Positions 7,178 through 16,800 of a DNA stretch of 64,000 nucleotides are shown here, in pieces. Within the stretch, counting starts at the first letter, position 1. Every line of letters begins with the position of its first letter. The notes below the pieces were generated by a model. It ran no database searches. It saw nothing but the letters and a program-made list of their open reading frames with translations, and was not told the DNA's origin. The position numbers and the translations under genes were made by a program. The DNA comes from Micromonospora orduensis (lineage in GTDB: Bacteria; Actinomycetota; Actinomycetes; Mycobacteriales; Micromonosporaceae), in NCBI RefSeq assembly GCF_006228125.1, contig NZ_VDFY01000106.1, positions 1 to 64,000 on the forward strand, read 5' to 3'.

Positions 7178-8284
7178 ATGGGTGGCTCCCCCCTGCGCAT
7201 CCTCGTCGTCGGCGCGGGCATCGCCGGTCTGGCCGTCGCCCGGGCGCTGCGCATGGCGGGCTTCCGACCCGACGTCACCGAGAAGCTGCCGCCGGGGGAG
7301 TCCACCGAGACGGGCCTCTACCTGCCGGGGAACGCCGCCCGCGCGCTGCACCGGCTGGACCTGCACGACCCGGTCCGCCCGCTCGGGCAGGTGATCCGCC
7401 GGCAGCGCTTCTTCGACGCGGCCGGCGCGCCGCTCTGCGAGATCGACCTCGACACCCTGTGGGCCGGCGTCGGCGAGTGCCGGGCGCTACCCCGGGCCGA
7501 CCTGCACCGCGTGCTGCTCAGCGGCGCCGGCGGCGCCGTCCGCCACGGCGCGGAGGTCCGCACCCTGGACCTGCTCCCGGGCGCGGTCGGCGTCACCTTC
7601 ACCGACGGCACCACAGGTGAGTACGACCTGGTCATCGGCGCCGACGGCCCACGCTCCTCGGTCCGCGCGCTCGCCGCGCTCGGCGGGCCACCCCGCCCGG
7701 TCGGGCAGGTGGTCTACCGGGCCGTCCTGCGCGACGGCCCACCGGTCACCGAGTGGACCGCCCTGCTCGGCCAGCGCTCCGGGTTCCTCATGGTGCCGAT
7801 CGGCGCCGGGCGACTGCACCTGTACGCCGACGAGGCCGGCACCGAGGCGCCCACCGACCCTCTCGCGCGGCTGCGGGACCTCTTCGCCGACTACCGGGGA
7901 CCGGTGCCCGAGGTGCTGGCCGCGCTCGACTCCGTGCACGTCGGGATCACCGACGAGGTGGAGCTGGGCCGCTGGTACCGGGGCCGGGTGCTGCTCGTCG
8001 GCGACGCCGCGCACGCCACCGCGCCGACCCTGTCCCAGGGCGCGGCCATGGCACTGGAGGACGCCGTGGTGCTGGCCGAGTCGCTGCGCGCCGCCGGCAG
8101 CGTGGACGCGGCGCTCGTGGCGTACGAGAGTCGTCGCCGTCCGCGTACCCGATGGGTGCGGGACCGGACCCGGGACCGCAACCGGACCCGGGACGTGCCG
8201 CCGGCGCTGCGCGACCCGCTGTTGCGTGGACGCGGCGGCCGGATCTTCGGGGAGCACTACCGGCTCCTGCTCGGCCCGCTGTAG
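7178..8284 (+). CDS. FAD-dependent monooxygenase
   Basis: 368-residue class A flavoprotein monooxygenase (PHBH fold). The Rossmann motif VVGAGIAGLAVARAL is near the start. The DG motif reads GADGPRSSVR, and the second FAD motif reads LVGDAAHATAPTLSQGAAMALEDA. These enzymes use NAD(P)H and O2 to hydroxylate aromatic or polyketide-like substrates. The ATG at 7178 follows GGAGG by 11 bases; earlier in-frame codons lack an SD. No biosynthetic cluster surrounds it, so it is more likely catabolic or housekeeping, for example salicylate-hydroxylase-like. Substrate unknown. Confidence 0.88.
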   Translation: MGGSPLRILVVGAGIAGLAVARALRMAGFRPDVTEKLPPGESTETGLYLPGNAARALHRLDLHDPVRPLGQVIRRQRFFDAAGAPLCEIDLDTLWAGVGECRALPRADLHRVLLSGAGGAVRHGAEVRTLDLLPGAVGVTFTDGTTGEYDLVIGADGPRSSVRALAALGGPPRPVGQVVYRAVLRDGPPVTEWTALLGQRSGFLMVPIGAGRLHLYADEAGTEAPTDPLARLRDLFADYRGPVPEVLAALDSVHVGITDEVELGRWYRGRVLLVGDAAHATAPTLSQGAAMALEDAVVLAESLRAAGSVDAALVAYESRRRPRTRWVRDRTRDRNRTRDVPPALRDPLLRGRGGRIFGEHYRLLLGPL

Positions 8285-8414
8285 ACCCGTTGTAGATCGT
8301 GTCACGCCACCCCACGCGGCGCTGCGACCTGCCGGGGACTATCCTCCTTGCGGATGACGGCCCGCCGATAACCAGCGTGTGCCGAGCGGGACAACCGAGA
8401 ACCGGAGGCCACTC

Positions 8415-10172
8415 GTGACCACCGTCGCACCCAAGCCGGTCGTGACCCGGCCCTGGCCGGTCCGGGAGCCGGTCAAGGGGTCGGCCATCGCGCGGCTGCT
8501 GCGAACCACGGACGCGAAGCAAATCGGGATCATGTACATGGTCACCGCGTTCGTGTTCTTCATGATCGGTGGCCTGATGGCCCTGGTCATGCGTGCTGAA
8601 CTGGCCCGACCGGGGCTTCAGTTCCTGTCGCCGGAGCAGTACAACCAGCTCTTCACGATGCACGGCACGATCATGTTGCTGTTCTTCGCGACGCCGATCG
8701 TGTTCGCCTTCGCGAACTACATCGTGCCGATCCAGATCGGCGCGCCCGACGTCTCCTTCCCCCGGCTGAACAGCTTCGCCTACTGGCTGTACCTGTTCGG
8801 CGGCACGATGGCGACCGCCGGGTTCATCACCCCGGGTGGCGCCGCCGACTTCGGCTGGTTCGCGTACGCGCCGCTGAGCAGCGTCGAGCACTCGCCCGGC
8901 GTCGGCGCCAACATGTGGATCATGGGTCTGGCCATCTCCGGTCTGGGCACCATCCTCGGCGCGGTGAACATGATCACCACCGTGCTGACGCTGCGCGCGC
9001 CCGGCATGACCATGTTCCGGATGCCGATCTTCACGTGGAACATCCTGGTCACCAGCCTTCTGGTGATCCTGGTCTTCCCGCTGCTGGCCGCCGCGTTGTT
9101 CGCGCTCGCCGCGGACCGCATCCTCGGCGCCCACGTGTACGACCCCGCCACCGGCGGGCCGATGCTCTGGCAGCACCTGTTCTGGTTCTTCGGCCACCCC
9201 GAGGTGTACATCGTCGCGCTGCCGTTCTTCGGCATCATCAGCGAGGTCATCCCGGTCTTCTCCCGCAAGCCGATCTTCGGCTACAAGGGTCTGGTCGCCG
9301 CGACCGTGGCGATCGCCGCGCTCTCCATGAGCGTCTGGGCGCACCACATGTTCGCCACCGGCCAGGTGCTGCTGCCGTTCTTCAGCTTCCTGAGCTACCT
9401 GATCGCCGTGCCGACCGGTATGAAGTTCTTCAACTGGATCGGCACCATGTGGCGGGGCCAGATCAGCTTCGAGACGCCCATGCTCTGGGCGGTCGGCTTC
9501 CTGGTCACCTTCCTCTTCGGTGGTCTCACCGGTGTGCTGCTGGCCAGCCCGCCGATCGACTTCCACGTCTCCGACTCGTACTTCGTGGTGGCGCACTTCC
9601 ACTACGTGCTCTTCGGCACGATCGTGTTCGCCGTCTTCGCCGGCATCTACTTCTGGTTCCCGAAGATGTTCGGGCGGATGCTCGACGAGCGACTGGGCAA
9701 GATTCACTTCTGGCTCACCATGATCGGTTTCCACACCACGTTCCTGGTGCAGCACTGGCTCGGCAACGAGGGCATGCCCCGTCGGTACGCCGACTACCTG
9801 CCCAGCGACGGCTTCACCACGCTGAACACGATCTCCACGATCGGCGCGTTCATCACCGGTATCTCGACCCTGCCGTTCATCTGGAACTGCTGGAAGTCGT
9901 ACAAGACCGGCCCGGTGGTCGAGGTCAACGACCCCTGGGGTCACGGCAACTCGCTGGAGTGGGCGACCAGCAGCCCGCCGCCGCTGCGCAACTTCGACCG
10001 GATGCCCCGCATCCGCTCCGAGCGGCCGGCGTTCGACGCGAAGTTCCCCGAGTTGGCCGCCGGCCAGAGCGTGGCCGGCCCGCCGGAGGGGGGCGCCAAG
10101 CCGCTCACCAGCGAGTCGGACGGTGGGGCCAGCTACAACGAGGACACCGCCAGCGACATCGACCGGCACTGA
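8415..10172 (+). CDS. ctaD: Cytochrome c oxidase subunit I (aa3 type)
   Basis: 585 residues with 12 predicted transmembrane helices. This is the haem a/a3-CuB catalytic subunit of the terminal oxidase. Haem and copper ligands are in [21 protein letters not shown] (CuB His and the cross-linked Tyr), WAHHMFATG and [10 protein letters not shown]. The GTG at 8415 has GGAGG six bases upstream; an upstream in-frame start would add residues without an SD. The C-terminal 70 residues are a hydrophilic tail. Subunits II and III are not adjacent, as in many actinobacteria where ctaD stands alone. A strong hairpin follows. Confidence 0.97.
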   Translation: MTTVAPKPVVTRPWPVREPVKGSAIARLLRTTDAKQIGIMYMVTAFVFFMIGGLMALVMRAELARPGLQFLSPEQYNQLFTMHGTIMLLFFATPIVFAFANYIVPIQIGAPDVSFPRLNSFAYWLYLFGGTMATAGFITPGGAADFGWFAYAPLSSVEHSPGVGANMWIMGLAISGLGTILGAVNMITTVLTLRAPGMTMFRMPIFTWNILVTSLLVILVFPLLAAALFALAADRILGAHVYDPATGGPMLWQHLFWFFGHPEVYIVALPFFGIISEVIPVFSRKPIFGYKGLVAATVAIAALSMSVWAHHMFATGQVLLPFFSFLSYLIAVPTGMKFFNWIGTMWRGQISFETPMLWAVGFLVTFLFGGLTGVLLASPPIDFHVSDSYFVVAHFHYVLFGTIVFAVFAGIYFWFPKMFGRMLDERLGKIHFWLTMIGFHTTFLVQHWLGNEGMPRRYADYLPSDGFTTLNTISTIGAFITGISTLPFIWNCWKSYKTGPVVEVNDPWGHGNSLEWATSSPPPLRNFDRMPRIRSERPAFDAKFPELAAGQSVAGPPEGGAKPLTSESDGGASYNEDTASDIDRH

Positions 10173-10188
10173 CGCTCGACTGCACCGT

Positions 10189-10232
10189 ACGACGGGCGCC
10201 GCCCCCGGGACACCGGGAGCGGCGCCCGTCGT
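10189..10232 (+). terminator. Hairpin terminator after ctaD
   Basis: Arms ACGACGGGCGCCGC (10189-10202) and its exact complement (10219-10232) are separated by 16 bases that can themselves pair (CCCGG/CCGGG). It starts 17 bases after the ctaD stop. Confidence 0.75.
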
Positions 10233-10280
10233 CATGTCCAGCCCCGCCTCGGCCGTGCGGGGCCTGCCCGGCCCGACAAC

Positions 10281-10398
10281 GCCGGGTCGCGCCCGCTCGG
10301 GCAAGGCCGGGTCGCGGCCCTCGGGCAAGGCCGGGTGGCGCCCGCTCGGGCAAGGCCGGCCCCGCCCGATCCGGCAAGGCCAGGCCCCGCCCGGCACC
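10281..10398. repeat. Imperfect 24-25 bp tandem repeat, four and a half copies
   Basis: Units begin at 10281, 10306, 10330, 10355 and (partial) 10379. Each starts GCCGG and ends GGCAAG, and units 1 and 3 contain the small hairpin GCCCG-CT-CGGGC. Unit lengths are 25, 24, 25 and 24. The alternating 24/25 spacing breaks frame, so it is not coding repeat sequence. It sits directly after the ctaD terminator. Confidence 0.7.
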
Positions 10399-10447
10399 GC
10401 ACCCCAGCTGGATGGCCCCGATGTCCGAGGCGTGGCAGTGCCGACGA

Positions 10448-10491
10448 GCGATATACCTGGGAGTCATATTCATGCCTCACAGGTATATGCG
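10448..10491. promoter_or_regulatory. AT-rich inverted repeat with divergent ATGs
   Basis: Perfect 9-bp arms ATATACCTG (10451-10459) and CAGGTATAT (10480-10488) enclose 20 bases. The similarity extends inward: minus-strand ATGACTCCCAGGTATAT from 10467 and plus-strand ATGCCTCACAGGTATAT from 10472 agree at 15 of 17 positions. A second minus-strand ATG (10473) shares its bases with the plus ATG. The AT content contrasts sharply with the flanks. It could be an operator for a dimeric regulator or one copy of a dispersed repeat. Confidence 0.45.
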
Positions 10492-10729
10492 GTCTGAGAA
10501 TGAGTGCCGCCGGTCGGGAGCGTCGACTACCTGCGGCGCGCCGCACAGGCAATCCGGCGGTCAGGGCGGGGCGCGGCAGGGCGCAACCCGGCAGCGGCGT
10601 GGCAGGGCGCGATCCGGTAGCGGCGCGGCCCGGCGGCAACGCGGCCCGGCGGCGGCGCGGTCAGGCTGCGCGGCGCGGGACCACCCAGGGGGGCCGCAGC
10701 CTTCCGTGCCGCCGCGTCGGCGGCTGCTG

Positions 10730-11947
10730 TCAGCGGCCGGCGGGGGCGAGATCGACCTCGACGGGCGGCGGGGTGGCCGCGTCGGCGTTACGGCGGCGGC
10801 GCAACTCGATCGGGAGCACCACGAGGGTGACCAGCGCGCCGAGCGCACCGGTCACCACGAATCCCCACAGCGGCGCGCTGGCGTCGATCACGGCGCCGGC
10901 GAGCGGCGCGCCGACCGCGATGCCGACGGTGACGGCGGAGCCGTGCAGGCCCATCGCCTCGCCGCGTACCTCGGCCGGAACGAGCCGGCTGACCGCGTCG
11001 GACGAGGCCGCGATGGTGGGCGCGCAGAGCGCGCCGGCCGGGATCAGCGCCAGGCAGAGCAGCCACCAGTGCGCGCCGCCCAGCCCGACCGGGATGGTGC
11101 ACACGCCCAGCGCCGCGGTCAGGACCAGCGGCGAGAACGAGCGGTGCACGGCACCGTAGGCGAAGCCGCCGGCCAGCGACGCGACCGCCCAGATGGCCAG
11201 CACCGCGCCGGTCCAGCCGACCTCTCCGCTGGCCCGCAGGACGGCGACCACGGCCACGTCGGTGCCGCCGAGCACCAGGGTCGCGGCGGTGCTGAGCGCC
11301 AGCACGGCGAGCAGCCGGGGGGTCAGCCACTCCCGGCGCGGCACCCGGCGCGGCGGGCCGCTGGGTTCGGTGGCGCCACGGATCGGCGGGTTGACCACCC
11401 ACAGGGCGATACCGGCCGCGACGATGCCGCCGCCGACGAGATACATGGTGGTCTGGGCGGAGATCGCGGTGACCAGCGCCACCGCCAACGCCGGGCCGAT
11501 CATGAAGGACAGCTCCACCGACATGGAGTCCAGCGCGTACGCCGGGCGGCGTTGGTCCTCCGGGACCAGCGCGGCGATCGACTGGCGGACCACCGAGAAG
11601 ATGGGCAGGGCCAGCGAGCCGGCCACGAACGCGGTCGGCAGCAGCACGGGGTACGGCAGCGTGGGCGCGGTGGACCAGAAGATCGCTTCGGCGATGGCGG
11701 TGAGCACCAGAACCGGGCGCAGGCCACGCCGGTCCACCAGCCGGCCGAGCAGCGGCCCGCCGATCGCCGCGCCCACGGTGACGGCCGCGCCCACCAGGCC
11801 GGCGGCCCCGTAGCCCCGGTCGAGGTCGAGCACCACATGGAAGGTCAGCGTCACCCCGGTCGCGGTGAGCGGGATGCGGGCGAGGACGGCTACCAGCAGC
11901 AACGGCCGCAGGCCGGGCAGGGCGAGCGCTGTCCGGTAAGGCTTCAT
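10730..11947 (-). CDS. MFS transporter
   Basis: About 405 residues with 12 predicted membrane segments and the MFS loop 2-3 motif GRLVDRRGLRPVL. It is a drug:H+ antiporter-like permease without a soluble extension; cargo unknown. The start is uncertain: ATG at 11947 (MKPYRTAL) and an in-frame GTG two codons earlier (11953) both lie downstream of a GGAGG, and an upstream ATG at 11977 is too close to its SD. It follows pncA by 70 bases on the same strand, so a role in moving nicotinamide-related metabolites is possible but unproven. Confidence 0.85.
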   Translation of the reverse strand: MKPYRTALALPGLRPLLLVAVLARIPLTATGVTLTFHVVLDLDRGYGAAGLVGAAVTVGAAIGGPLLGRLVDRRGLRPVLVLTAIAEAIFWSTAPTLPYPVLLPTAFVAGSLALPIFSVVRQSIAALVPEDQRRPAYALDSMSVELSFMIGPALAVALVTAISAQTTMYLVGGGIVAAGIALWVVNPPIRGATEPSGPPRRVPRREWLTPRLLAVLALSTAATLVLGGTDVAVVAVLRASGEVGWTGAVLAIWAVASLAGGFAYGAVHRSFSPLVLTAALGVCTIPVGLGGAHWWLLCLALIPAGALCAPTIAASSDAVSRLVPAEVRGEAMGLHGSAVTVGIAVGAPLAGAVIDASAPLWGFVVTGALGALVTLVVLPIELRRRRNADAATPPPVEVDLAPAGR

Positions 11948-12017
11948 GTTCACGTCGGTCCGTACCTCCGGCGACATCCTCGACCGGCGGCGGTCCGAAG
12001 GCCAACCTTTTACCGCC

Positions 12018-12599
12018 TCATGCGGCCCTGATCACAGGCTCTCCGTGCAGGGTCACCCCGGCGCCGTCCATCGCGCGCAGGGCCACGTCGGTGGTGTCCG
12101 GGGCGACGGCTGCGGTCAGCTCCAGCAGCACGGTGGTCGCGAAACCCTCCCGGGCGGCGTCCAGCGCGGTCGCCCGGACGCAGTGGTCCGTGGCGATCCC
12201 GACCAGGTCGACCCGGTCCACGTCGTGCCGGCGCAGCCAGTCGGCCAAGCACTCGCCGTCGTCGGCGTGCCCCTCGAACCCGGAGTACGCCGCGGCGTGC
12301 TCGCCCTTGTGGAAGATCGCCTCGACCCGGCCCGTGTCCAGCTCGGGGTGGAACTCCGAGCCAGTGGTGCCGACCACACAGTGCCGGGGCCAGGAGTCCA
12401 CGAAATCCGGCGGATCGCCGAAGTGCGCCCCCGGGTCGACGTGGTAGTCCTTGGTGGCGACCACGTGCGACCACCGGTCCGGCTCGGCTGCGAGCAGGCG
12501 GGAGATGCCGGCGGCCACGCCCGCCCCGCCCGCGACGGCCAGCGAGCCGCCCTCGCAGAAGTCGTTCTGCACGTCCACGATGATCAGCGCGTTGGCCAT
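12018..12599 (-). CDS. pncA: Nicotinamidase
   Basis: 193-residue isochorismatase-fold hydrolase converting nicotinamide to nicotinate. The catalytic triad is Asp9 (IIVDVQNDF), Lys98 (IFHKGEHAA) and Cys140 (TDHCVRA). The metal site is in KDYHVDPGAHF (Asp51, His53, His59). The family cis-peptide region GIATDHC is intact. It lies 22 bases after pncB, which uses its product, so the two form a nicotinamide salvage pair feeding the Preiss-Handler route to NAD. Confidence 0.95.
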   Translation of the reverse strand: MANALIIVDVQNDFCEGGSLAVAGGAGVAAGISRLLAAEPDRWSHVVATKDYHVDPGAHFGDPPDFVDSWPRHCVVGTTGSEFHPELDTGRVEAIFHKGEHAAAYSGFEGHADDGECLADWLRRHDVDRVDLVGIATDHCVRATALDAAREGFATTVLLELTAAVAPDTTDVALRAMDGAGVTLHGEPVIRAA

Positions 12600-12621
12600 C
12601 GGGGTCTCCCTCTCAGTCAGA

Positions 12622-13908
12622 TCAGCTGGCGGGTACGACGGTGACCGGCACGGCCGGGTCGCCGGCGGAGAGCTTCAGCCCCTCCCACGGGATGGAGATC
12701 AGGCATTCGCGCAGGTGCTCCCGGGACTGGTCGAGGGTGGGCAGCGCCACCGGCTCGCCGTCGACCACGTACGAGCGCTGGAGCATCCGGTCGTTGGGCT
12801 GCCGGTCCGGCACGCCCTGCGGGACGATGATCTCCTCGGTGGCGGTGCCGGTCGGCTTGTGCCGGCGCACGGCCACCTTCCGGCCGCCGATGGTCGCCTT
12901 GTGCTCGGAACGCTTGACCACCGGCCGACCCTCGACCTCGACGAGCTTGTAGACCAACCCGGCCGTCGGCGCCCCGGAGCCGGTGACGACGGCCGTCCCC
13001 GCGCCGTACATGTCCACCGGTTCGGCGGCCAGCGCGGCGATCGAGTACTCGTCGAGGTCACCCGAGACGATGATCTTGGTCTCGGTGGCGCCCAGCGAGT
13101 CCAGCAACTCCCGCGACTGCTGCGCGATGACCGCCAGGTCACCCGAGTCGATGCGGACCGCCCGCAGCTCCGGCCCGGCCACCGCGATCGCGTTGCGGAT
13201 GCCCTGGCTGATGTCGTACGTGTCGACCAGCAGCGTGGTGTCCTTGCCCAACGTGGCCACCTGCGACGCGAACGCGGCCCGCTCGTCGTCGTGCAGCAGC
13301 GTGAACGCGTGCGCCGCCGTACCCGCCGTGGGGATGCCGTAGCGGGCTCCCGCCGCCAGGTTGGAGGTGAACCGGAACCCGGCCAGGTACGCGGCCCGCG
13401 CCGCGGCCACCGCGGACTCCTCGTGCGCCCGACGCGATCCCATTTCGATCAGCGCCCGACCCCGCGCCGCGGTCACCATCCGGGCCGCCGCGGCGGCCAC
13501 GGCGCTGTCGTGGTTGAGCACCGAGAGCGCCAACGTCTCCAGCACCACGCACTCGGCGAAACCACCGGAGACGGTCAGGATCGGCGAACCGGGGAAGAAC
13601 AGCTCACCCTCGGCGTACCCGTCGATGTCACCGGTGAAGCGGTAGTCGGCCAGCCAGGCCGCCGCCGCCTCGTCGACCACCCCGGTCCGGCGCAGGAAGT
13701 CGATCTCCGCCTCGTCGAAGCGGAAGTCGCGGATCATCTCGATCAGCCGGGCCGTGCCGCCGACCACACCGTAGCGGCGGCCGGACGGCAGTCGACGGGT
13801 GAAGACCTCGAAGACGCAGCGGCGGTCGGCGGTGCCGTCCTTCAGTGCCGCGCTGACCATGGTCAGCTCGTAGTGGTCGGTCAGCAGCGCGGGGCGGAGG
13901 GTGCTCAC
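12622..13908 (-). CDS. pncB: Nicotinate phosphoribosyltransferase
   Basis: 428 residues. It makes nicotinate mononucleotide from nicotinate and PRPP, usually with ATP hydrolysis. Family landmarks are the N-terminal LLTDHYELTM, FEVFTRRLPSGRRYGV, the histidine region ALLIEMGSRRAHEE, and the PRPP-binding stretch VRIDSGDLA with the following VSGDLDEYSI. Full-length start MSTLRPALLTDHYELTM. It begins 16 bases after the LuxR regulator stop and precedes pncA by 22 bases. A pncB homologue beside clpS is also the mycobacterial arrangement (Rv1330c next to Rv1331). Confidence 0.96.
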   Translation of the reverse strand: MSTLRPALLTDHYELTMVSAALKDGTADRRCVFEVFTRRLPSGRRYGVVGGTARLIEMIRDFRFDEAEIDFLRRTGVVDEAAAAWLADYRFTGDIDGYAEGELFFPGSPILTVSGGFAECVVLETLALSVLNHDSAVAAAAARMVTAARGRALIEMGSRRAHEESAVAAARAAYLAGFRFTSNLAAGARYGIPTAGTAAHAFTLLHDDERAAFASQVATLGKDTTLLVDTYDISQGIRNAIAVAGPELRAVRIDSGDLAVIAQQSRELLDSLGATETKIIVSGDLDEYSIAALAAEPVDMYGAGTAVVTGSGAPTAGLVYKLVEVEGRPVVKRSEHKATIGGRKVAVRRHKPTGTATEEIIVPQGVPDRQPNDRMLQRSYVVDGEPVALPTLDQSREHLRECLISIPWEGLKLSAGDPAVPVTVVPAS

Positions 13909-13924
13909 CGCCCCAGCCTAAGGT

Positions 13925-16603
13925 TCAGCCGACGTCGCCGCCCTCGTGGCCCGGGATCGACCGCAGTGCCGCCCACAGCTCGGTCCGCCCGGTCACGCCG
14001 AGCTTGGAGTAGATCCGCTGGAGGTGGTTCTCCACGGTGCGCGCGGAGAGGTAGAGCCGTTCGGCGATGGCCCGGCTGGGCGCGCCGTGCGCGGCGAGCC
14101 GGGCCACCTGCCACTCCCGCTCGGTGAGCACCGGCACCCCGGCGTTCAGCGCCGGCGTACGGATCAGGTCGCAGCGACCGAGCAGGCCCGCCAGCCGCTC
14201 TCGGGCGTCGTTGGCCGCGGCCGACTGCTGCCGGCGCAGCCGCTGCGCGGCCTGGGCGGTGGCCTCGGCGGCGAACACGGTCAGCTCCAGCGCGGCGTAG
14301 TCGTCGGCGACCGCGAGCAGATCGGTTGTGGAGTCGGTCGCGGCGGCCCGGCCGTGCCGGGCCAGCAGCGGCGGCAGCACACCGTCGACCCGTTCGGAGA
14401 GTTCGGCGAGGCGCTGCGCGACGGTACGCCGACCGCCGTCCGAGCAGGTGGGGCCGACCGCCATCGAAGCCTGGTCGAGCCGTACCAGGTCGTGCAGGAC
14501 GTGCACCTCGTGCCCGGCGAAGTTGTCCGCGCGCAGCCGGTCCACCAGGTCGCCGAGGTGTTTGACGGCGCCCGGCAGGTCGCCCGACGTGGCGAGCGTC
14601 GCGCCGCGGGCCTGCTCCAGCCACGGGTAGAGCACCGCCATGCCCGGCGCGTGGGTGCGGTCCGCCTCGGCCATCGCGGCGGCGGCCTGCGTCGCGTCGC
14701 CGCGCAGCGCCGCCGACTGGGCCCGTTCGGCCTGGGCCAGCCCGGCGTAGACGCGGCTGGTGGCCAGCACCGCGCAGGCGCCCAGCGACGTCCGCATCGC
14801 CGTGTCGCTCTGCCCGCGCAGGCGTGCCGCGTACGCCTGGAGGATGGCCAGGTAGCCGGTGCCGAGCCGGAAGTCACCGGCGCCCGCGAGGTCGGCGAAC
14901 TCGTCGGCCACGATCGCGTCGATCCCGGCCAGGTCACAGGTGAGCATGAGCCGGGTGCCCCGGGCCAGCTCCAACGCCAGTTGCAGGTACGGCATGTCGG
15001 TGCGCCAACTGGCCGCCGCGGAGTGCACCTGGGCGATCGCCGCGCCGCTGCGGGTCAGCTCGCCCCGGGCGGCCTGGACGTACGCGATTGTGGAGCGGGC
15101 CAGCTCCCGGGCGGCGACGCCGGCCGCCGGCCGGTCCAGTACGCGTTGGCTGAGCCGCACCGCGGCGGTCGTGTCCAGCCGGTGCAGGCGCATGATCGCC
15201 TCGAAGGCGTGCACCCGGGCGCGGCCGGCGGAGTCGCTGATCTGCTCCGCCCGGCTGGCGATCTCCTCCACCGTGGACTCCTGGCTCAACCCCCAGTAGC
15301 TGACCATTCCCCGTACCGTCAGCCAGCGGCAGAGCCGCCGCTCGTCGTCCGGCTCCGGAGTCACCGCGTCGAGGACGTCGATGGCCTCGTCCGGTCGGTC
15401 GGCGAACATCAGGATGGTGGCCAGCAGCTCGGCGGCGTCCGAGCCGCCGTCGGCGTCCAGCGCGGCACGGGCCAGACGGGTCGCCAGCGGTACGTCGTAG
15501 CGGGTGAACGCCTGCACCGCGGCGTCCACCAGCAGGGCCGGGTCCTGCGCGGTGCCGGAGTCCAGACGCCAGACCGCCACCCGCAGGAGATCGTCGCGAC
15601 GGCGCTTGCCGACCTGCTCCAGCAGCTCCGCGAGGCGGGCCTGGAGTCGACGGGTACGGCTGACCGGGCAGCGACGGCGCAGCACCTCTCCATAGAGCGG
15701 ATGGGCCAGCCGGACGTTGGTCCGCCGGTCGTGCTGCATCACCGTGATCAGTCCGCGTTCCTCGGCCATCTCCACGTCCGCCTGGTCGGCGGCCTGGTTG
15801 AGCAGGTGCAGGCCGAGGGGCTCGCCGAAGGCGACCAGCTCACCGACCGCGCGGACACCGTCGGTGAGCTGCCCGACCCGGGTGTCGATCAGGTCGGTCA
15901 GGTTGGGTGCCAGCTCCAGCCGTCCGGTCCACTTCCAGATCCCGTAGGTGCGCTTGAGCTCCTCGCTGCCGGTGGCGGCGTGCACCAGCTCGCGCAGCAG
16001 CAGCGGGTTGCCGGACGAGAGCCGGCCCAGCCGGTCGGCGGAGCCGGCGTCGACCGGGCCGCCCAGGATCTCCGCCAGCAGGCCGGCGGTCTCCGCCGGT
16101 GGCATCGGTGTGAGCTCGACGTGCTCGACCAGGTCGTCGGTCCACAGTGCGCGGATCGGCAGCGGGATCTGCTCGCCGTCGCGCAGCGTGCCGACCACTG
16201 TGGCGTTCTCCGTACGCGCGACCAGGTGCACGAGGGCCGCGGACGGGGGATCGAGCAGGTGCGCGTCGTCGATGGCCAGCACGATCCGCCGGCCGGCGGC
16301 CTGTTGTTGCAGCACGTCCAGCGCCCAGCGGAGGATGCCGGCGGGGGAGAGGCCCTGCGGCTGCTCGGCGGGGAGGACCTGCACCAGCCCGCCGAACGGC
16401 AGCGCCGCGGTGGTGGCGCTCGCCGCGATGGACCAGATGGCGTACCTGTCGCTGGGCAGCGTGGCGACGCCCTCGCGCAGCAGCCGGCTCTTGCCGATGC
16501 CGGCGCTGCCGCTGAAGAAGAGCCCCCGGCCGGCCTCGCCGGTCACCGCTGCCAGCAGGCGGTTGAGTTCATCGGTGCGGCCGACGAACTTCCATCGACT
16601 CAT
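13925..16603 (-). CDS. LuxR-family regulator with AAA ATPase domain (LAL type)
   Basis: 892 residues. The N-terminal P-loop ATPase has Walker A GSAGIGKSRLL (about 33-43) and Walker B IVLAIDDAH. A long helical, TPR-like middle follows, then a C-terminal LuxR helix-turn-helix (LTEREWQVARLAAHG through SARTVENHLQRIYSKLGVTGR). This is the large ATP-binding LuxR architecture, which typically activates transcription on sensing a ligand. ATG at 16603 (MSRWKFVGR) was chosen because the ATPase domain begins at once. pncB begins only 16 bases after its stop, so it could be co-transcribed with pncB-pncA. Its target is unknown. Confidence 0.93.
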   Translation of the reverse strand: MSRWKFVGRTDELNRLLAAVTGEAGRGLFFSGSAGIGKSRLLREGVATLPSDRYAIWSIAASATTAALPFGGLVQVLPAEQPQGLSPAGILRWALDVLQQQAAGRRIVLAIDDAHLLDPPSAALVHLVARTENATVVGTLRDGEQIPLPIRALWTDDLVEHVELTPMPPAETAGLLAEILGGPVDAGSADRLGRLSSGNPLLLRELVHAATGSEELKRTYGIWKWTGRLELAPNLTDLIDTRVGQLTDGVRAVGELVAFGEPLGLHLLNQAADQADVEMAEERGLITVMQHDRRTNVRLAHPLYGEVLRRRCPVSRTRRLQARLAELLEQVGKRRRDDLLRVAVWRLDSGTAQDPALLVDAAVQAFTRYDVPLATRLARAALDADGGSDAAELLATILMFADRPDEAIDVLDAVTPEPDDERRLCRWLTVRGMVSYWGLSQESTVEEIASRAEQISDSAGRARVHAFEAIMRLHRLDTTAAVRLSQRVLDRPAAGVAARELARSTIAYVQAARGELTRSGAAIAQVHSAAASWRTDMPYLQLALELARGTRLMLTCDLAGIDAIVADEFADLAGAGDFRLGTGYLAILQAYAARLRGQSDTAMRTSLGACAVLATSRVYAGLAQAERAQSAALRGDATQAAAAMAEADRTHAPGMAVLYPWLEQARGATLATSGDLPGAVKHLGDLVDRLRADNFAGHEVHVLHDLVRLDQASMAVGPTCSDGGRRTVAQRLAELSERVDGVLPPLLARHGRAAATDSTTDLLAVADDYAALELTVFAAEATAQAAQRLRRQQSAAANDARERLAGLLGRCDLIRTPALNAGVPVLTEREWQVARLAAHGAPSRAIAERLYLSARTVENHLQRIYSKLGVTGRTELWAALRSIPGHEGGDVG

Positions 16604-16661
16604 TCGCGCAGCATATCCATCGAGACCTGTCCGCGCCCGTACCGTCACGCACCGAAGTTGA

Positions 16662-16677
16662 GTAATCTCGCGATTAC
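16662..16677. promoter_or_regulatory. Palindrome GTAATC-TCGC-GATTAC in divergent promoter region
   Basis: Perfect 6-bp arms around TCGC, 59 bases upstream of the LAL regulator start and 124 bases upstream of the divergent GTPase-like gene. The site is AT-richer than its surroundings. A role as an operator of the LuxR-type regulator is inference from position. Confidence 0.35.
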
Positions 16678-16800
16678 CGGTGAGTATTCGGAGTGTTCCG
16701 TCCGGTCACCGGCCCGCCCGTAGTCTTCCGGCATCCGAATAGCGTCACCGGAGTTTCCAATCGACCGGGTTACCGGTCACCTGCCCTGGGAGGCCACCCG

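Larger units (their letters stand above)
10173..10729. other. Non-coding repeat-rich interval between ctaD and MFS gene
   Basis: A stretch of 557 bases with no convincing gene. In order it holds the ctaD terminator, a 24-25 bp tandem repeat (10281-10398), an AT-rich inverted repeat (10448-10490), and a second low-complexity stretch rich in CGGCGCGG and GGCAGGGCGC words (10560-10675). Open frames here are only stop-poor GC-rich DNA with Pro/Arg/Gly composition. Confidence 0.6.

Noticed and set aside
10281-10398. Tandem repeat considered as a CRISPR array
   Set aside because: Units are contiguous with no unique spacers, and no cas gene is in the window.
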